DNA of 64,000 bases from Scytonema hofmannii PCC 7110 (lineage in GTDB: Bacteria > Cyanobacteriota > Cyanobacteriia > Cyanobacteriales > Nostocaceae), in assembly GCF_000346485.2 (NCBI RefSeq), contig NZ_KQ976354.1, positions 1,551,719 through 1,615,718 on the forward strand, written 5' to 3'. A model generated the notes under the pieces. The model was not told the origin of the DNA. It was given only the letters and a program-made list of their open reading frames with translations, and did no database searches. The translations under genes and the position numbers were made by a program. Shown piece by piece: positions 60,913 through 64,000 of the stretch. Every line of letters begins with the position of its first letter. Within the stretch, counting starts at the first letter, position 1.

Positions 60913-62361
60913 ATGCAGCAGAAGAATAGTATCAATATAACTAGTCCAAAACGTTTCTACACTTTAGATGCGTTGCGTGGATTTGCTATTTTAGCCATGG
61001 TTTTATCAGGGACTATTAGTTATGAAATATTACCTGCTTGGATGTATCATGCTCAAAAACCACCACCAACTCATACCTTTAATCCTCAGTTAGCTGGGTT
61101 AACTTGGGTAGATATTGTGTTTCCACTTTTCCTGTTTTCTATGGGAGTAGCTATTCCTCTAGCATTGTCGAATCGCCTGACTCAAGGATTTCCGATCGCA
61201 CAAGTTCTTATATATATCTTTAAAAGAGGATTTCTGTTAGGTTTGTTTGCAGTTTTTCTGGAACATTTTAGACCCTTAAGAATCAATAATAACCCAACTG
61301 AGCAAACCTGGTGGATAGCTTTGTTAGGTTTTTTTCTACTCTTTTTTATGTTCCTTCGATGGTCTGTCAGCGAACAATTCCAGCAGTACACAAGATGGTT
61401 AACTTTTGGTGCTTGGTTGGTAGCAATAATATTTGTTTTTTCCCTGCAATACCCTGAAGAAAGTGGATTTTCGCTGCTGAGAAATGATATTATCTTGGTT
61501 GTTCTAGCTTATATGGCGGTTTTTGGTGCGATCGCTTGGTTCTTCACCAAAAATAATGTATTGCTGCGTTTGGGATTGCTAGGTTTCTTGATAGCTATAC
61601 GGTTCTCAGCCACTGTTAAAACGAGTTGGATTTCTGCACTTTTAGCAACATCACCTATTTCCTGGATGTTGCGATTGGATTATTTAAAGTACTTGTTTAT
61701 CGTTATTCCCGGAACTATTGCAGGAGATTTGATTTTAAAATGGCTGCAAGCAGGAGTCACAGACACAGATGAAAAAAGGCGAGTCACCTGGGTGCGATCG
61801 CGTTTCTATGGCATCATTATCCTAATGTTAGCGATCTGTGTGAGCTTGCTAGTTGGTTTACAAGCAAGATGGGTGGAACAAACAACATTACTCAGTATAA
61901 TTTTAGCTTTCATCGGTTGGTTTTTATTTGTCAATCCAGTTTCTGAAACAGAAAAATTGCTAGCATCTTTTTATCAGTGGGGCGTTTATTGGCTAGCTCT
62001 GGGCTTACTGTTTGAGCCATTTGAAGGAGGTATTAAAAAAGACCCTTCTACCTTAAGTTACTATTTTGTGGCAACATCAATTTCACTTTTTCTCTTAATT
62101 ATTTTCACTATATTGCTAGATGTGCTCAAACAACGAAAGTTACTGCAACTTTTCATTAATAATGGGCAAAATCCCATGATTGCTTATGTAGCCTTTGCCA
62201 ATCTACTTTTACCGATTTTTAAGTTAACAAAAATTGAAATGTATATTGTAAAATATACAAATACTCCTTTAACAGGTTTTCTGAAAGGAGTTTTGTATAC
62301 GTTGATAATTGCTTGCTTTGTAAGTTGCTTGAGTAAACTCAAGCTTTTTTGGAGAACATAA
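60913..62361 (+). CDS. DUF5009 / HGSNAT-like membrane acyltransferase
   Basis: About 480 residues and 11-12 membrane helices. The N-terminus after the chosen ATG (MQQKNSINITSPKRFYTLDA) continues LRGFAILAMVLSGTISYEIL, the RxxxLDxLRGFAI opening shared by membrane acyltransferases. TWVDIVFPLFLFSMGVAIPL matches the HGSNAT/DUF5009 group, which transfers acetyl groups across membranes to sugars. I reject the upstream ATG at 60841 because its 24 extra residues are atypical. Position after the polysaccharide deacetylase suggests that the pair adjusts acetylation of a glycan; this is an inference. Confidence 0.8.
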   Translation: MQQKNSINITSPKRFYTLDALRGFAILAMVLSGTISYEILPAWMYHAQKPPPTHTFNPQLAGLTWVDIVFPLFLFSMGVAIPLALSNRLTQGFPIAQVLIYIFKRGFLLGLFAVFLEHFRPLRINNNPTEQTWWIALLGFFLLFFMFLRWSVSEQFQQYTRWLTFGAWLVAIIFVFSLQYPEESGFSLLRNDIILVVLAYMAVFGAIAWFFTKNNVLLRLGLLGFLIAIRFSATVKTSWISALLATSPISWMLRLDYLKYLFIVIPGTIAGDLILKWLQAGVTDTDEKRRVTWVRSRFYGIIILMLAICVSLLVGLQARWVEQTTLLSIILAFIGWFLFVNPVSETEKLLASFYQWGVYWLALGLLFEPFEGGIKKDPSTLSYYFVATSISLFLLIIFTILLDVLKQRKLLQLFINNGQNPMIAYVAFANLLLPIFKLTKIEMYIVKYTNTPLTGFLKGVLYTLIIACFVSCLSKLKLFWRT

Positions 62362-62943
62362 TAGCTTATAAATCGAGGTTTTAGCTTTGTTTCTACCCCA
62401 CCCTAGCCCTCCCCTTGGAAAGGGAAGGGAATTCAGATATCTAATTTCTCCCGTATCAAGGGGGGATTAGGGGGGGGTAAATTCAACTTGTGCGTACACT
62501 GCCCACCCAACTCTCCTTCATAAAATTTAACAAATGAATTCTTGCTCCAAATGTGCCATATTGTCGGATAATTGGGTGTGCAGAAAAAGTGCATAAGTTA
62601 AGCCTACTTGCACCCAATTAAAGGAGTAGTGGCTTTGCCTCTATGCTTGTTTCCGTTCTGTTGTGTGTGGGCTAAAACCCACACATTTCATCAGATCGTC
62701 GTTCCAGCTCGCTAGCGATTCCCCCTAAAGGAAGCTCGCATTAAACTAGCACGCCTAGATCCTCAATCTACTATTTTACCTTAGAATACGCTAAAACAGT
62801 GACCAGCGATCAGTGATCAGTAAGCTCCCTACTCCCTACTCCCTACTCCCTACTCCCTCCCAATGATTATTTGGTAAGCAGGTAGGTATTGAGTTAGAAT
62901 AAGCGATCGCAAAGTTAGTAAATAGCCGGGAGACTCACCGGAG
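62362..62943. other. Intergenic region with several repeats
   Basis: Contains CCCTCCCCTTGGAAAGGGAAGG (62408-62430) and CAAGGGGGGATTAGGGGG type repeats, a copy of GTGTGGGCTAAAACCCACAC (about 62664-62684, hairpin), a direct GCGATCAGTGATCAG repeat, and a CTCCCTA short tandem array at 62826-62858. I see no gene. The promoter of the PSRP-3 gene should lie close to 62900. Confidence 0.5.
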
Positions 62944-63249
62944 GTGCCATTGTCCAAATTTCTTTTGAAAATACTGTGGTTAGACGATAACGTCGCATTG
63001 GCAGTCGATCAAGTTGTAGGCAAAGGCACAAGCCCTTTGACTAAGTACTTTTTCTGGCCAAGGAATGATGCCTGGGAAGAACTCAAGAAGGAACTAGAGT
63101 CCAAACACTGGATTACTGAACTGGATCGAGTAGAACTACTTAATAAAGCCACAGAAGTTATTAACTATTGGCAAGAAGAAGGTAGAAACCGTCCGATGGC
63201 TGAAGCACAGACGAAATTTCCTGAAGTTACTTTTACGGGTAGCGCCTGA
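62944..63249 (+). CDS. 30S ribosomal protein PSRP-3 / Ycf65
   Basis: Small-subunit ribosomal protein specific to cyanobacteria and plastids. The 101-residue protein has the conserved block [20 protein letters not shown] then [40 protein letters not shown] and [10 protein letters not shown], covering essentially the whole family. The start is GTG with CCGGAG six to seven bases upstream. It is monocistronic here, convergent with atpC. This gene is a strong marker for a cyanobacterial chromosome. Confidence 0.92.
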   Translation: MPLSKFLLKILWLDDNVALAVDQVVGKGTSPLTKYFFWPRNDAWEELKKELESKHWITELDRVELLNKATEVINYWQEEGRNRPMAEAQTKFPEVTFTGSA

Positions 63250-63407
63250 TCTCAAAATAAAGAGAAGTAACTGGTAAAGGTTTCATGGAATAAGTTGGAA
63301 TATTAGCCACATCAAAACTGCCCGTGCATGACCTGAAAAGATATTTGACAAGGTACATTGCATGGGCAGTTTTTGGCTGTGTCTTGTATACGGGACAGGG
63401 TGCTGCT

Positions 63408-63582
63408 TCTTGTGGGGTGGGCATCCTTGCCCGCCTGTTTAATAAGACGGCTTGCTTGTCTGTTTTACAAGACGGCTTGCTTGTCTGTTTTACAAGACGG
63501 CTTGCTTGTCTGTTTTACAAGACGGGCGAGACGCCCGTCCCACAAGAGCAAAATTGCTTTTCACAAGAGCAAAATTGCTTTT
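63408..63582. repeat. Composite repeat block: 3 x 25 bp and 2 x 21 bp tandems
   Basis: GACGGCTTGCTTGTCTGTTT (unit 25 bp, ending TACAA) is repeated at 63446, 63471 and 63496. The core CTTGTGGGGTGGGCATCC-like and GGGCGAGACGCCCGTCCCAC arms of the 21195-type repeat enclose it. CACAAGAGCAAAATTGCTTT (21 bp unit) is then repeated at 63541 and 63562. It lies between convergent PSRP-3 and atpC genes. Confidence 0.8.
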
Positions 63583-63590
63583 AGGTGAAA

Positions 63591-64000
63591 TCAAATCAAT
63601 CCGCCAGCAGCCTGAAAACGAGCACGGGCGCGTTTGTAAGCTTGGGTTGCTTGGATTTGTGCTTGTCGATCGCCTTGCTGTACCTGATTCAAACGAGTTT
63701 CTGCTTCGCCAAAAGCACTCCGGGCTTCCTCTAAGTTAATCGAGTCACCACGTTCGGCACCGTTAACCAGAATTGTCACTTCATTTTGCTCGACTTCAGC
63801 AAAACCACCCAAGAGGGCAATAGCTACCCAGCCCTGATTGCGATCAGGACGTACTCTCATGACACCCGTATCCAATGCGGTTAGAAGTGGCGCATGTCCG
63901 CTAAGAATACCGAGTTGACCAGTGGTACTTGGCAAAACGACTTCTTCCGCCGCCGCATCCCACACTGTTTTATCTGGGGAAATTACACGAACAGTCAACG
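63591..64000 (-). CDS. atpC: ATP synthase F1 epsilon subunit, 5' end outside the window
   Basis: Epsilon subunit of the thylakoid/plasma-membrane ATP synthase, which couples and inhibits rotation. The visible sequence has the N-terminal beta-sandwich ([60 protein letters not shown]) and the two C-terminal helices ([38 protein letters not shown]). A TTG at 63998 can be read as a start, but cyanobacterial epsilon subunits usually begin [11 protein letters not shown]. This TTG is then Leu3, the CG at 63999-64000 belongs to the Thr codon, and the true ATG lies a few bases past the window end. atpB is expected upstream. Confidence 0.92.
   Translation of the reverse strand, partial: LTVRVISPDKTVWDAAAEEVVLPSTTGQLGILSGHAPLLTALDTGVMRVRPDRNQGWVAIALLGGFAEVEQNEVTILVNGAERGDSINLEEARSAFGEAETRLNQVQQGDRQAQIQATQAYKRARARFQAAGGLI

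Noticed and set aside
63446-63520. CRISPR or coding repeat (LACLFYKTACLSVLQD-like frames)
   Set aside because: It is a head-to-tail 25-bp tandem without spacers. The apparent proteins in three frames are repeat translations.
1-64000. tRNA or rRNA genes
   Set aside because: I looked for T-loop GGTTCGAATCC-type and anticodon-arm patterns and for rRNA landmarks by eye, and found none that hold. A tRNAscan run would settle it.

Overview
The window looks like a filamentous, heterocyst-type (Nostocales) cyanobacterium. The supports are very frequent GCGATCGC (HIP1) octamers, low GC, short tandem heptamer-like repeats (CTCCCTA), many hairpin repeats between genes, and marker genes such as the Ycf65/PSRP-3 ribosomal protein, the F1 epsilon subunit (atpC), a GUN4-domain protein, an HCF173-like SDR/CIA30 protein and a remnant of the excision-controlling gene xisI. 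I assign no species.

Layout. 0-10.4 kb and 13-22.3 kb (minus strand) form one Wzx/Wzy-type exopolysaccharide locus: a Wzc-like chain-length/tyrosine-kinase protein, a Wzy/ligase-like membrane protein, a Wzx flippase, three GT2 transferases, a GT14-type transferase, a WecB/TagA transferase and a very large protein built of malectin repeats plus a beta-propeller. It is interrupted by plus-strand genes (a secreted protein, a CHAT peptidase-like membrane protein, an xisI relic) and by a 10.6-13.1 kb patch of gene fragments that also holds a double-glycine-leader peptide gene. 22.9-24.8 kb carries a PBP4-type carboxypeptidase and a DUF2237 gene.

24.9-38.1 kb is a decayed accessory region. It has a ParE/RHH toxin-antitoxin pair, IS630 and IS4 fragments, a coiled-coil/GUN4 membrane protein, a duplicated RHH + coiled-coil cassette in inverted orientation, a SUKH immunity-type protein, a 5'-truncated flavin halogenase beside an intact FMN reductase, a complete IS4-like element with inverted ends and a divergent passenger gene, and a broken Ser/Thr-His hybrid kinase.

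38-54.3 kb looks like an ion/envelope stress region: P-type ATPase, CPA2 antiporter with USP domains, remnants of AI-2E, PstS and MscS genes, an SDR, two YvlD-type small membrane proteins, a CNNM-type transporter, an OmpR-type two-component system and an outer-membrane-like barrel. Six copies of an 11-bp-period direct repeat (TCAC-N7-TCACATTT) lie in the intergenic regions here. The simplest reading is one local regulon, possibly run by the two-component system inside it. This is the least expected signal in the window.

54.4-64 kb holds a permease relic, a methyltransferase-like lipoprotein, a stand-alone IscB RNA-guided nuclease with a structured 5' region that should be its omega-RNA, an HCF173-like gene, a polysaccharide deacetylase, a DUF5009/HGSNAT-like membrane acyltransferase, PSRP-3 and the 3' part of atpC, which runs off the window end.

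All family calls come from reading motifs by eye. No search was run.
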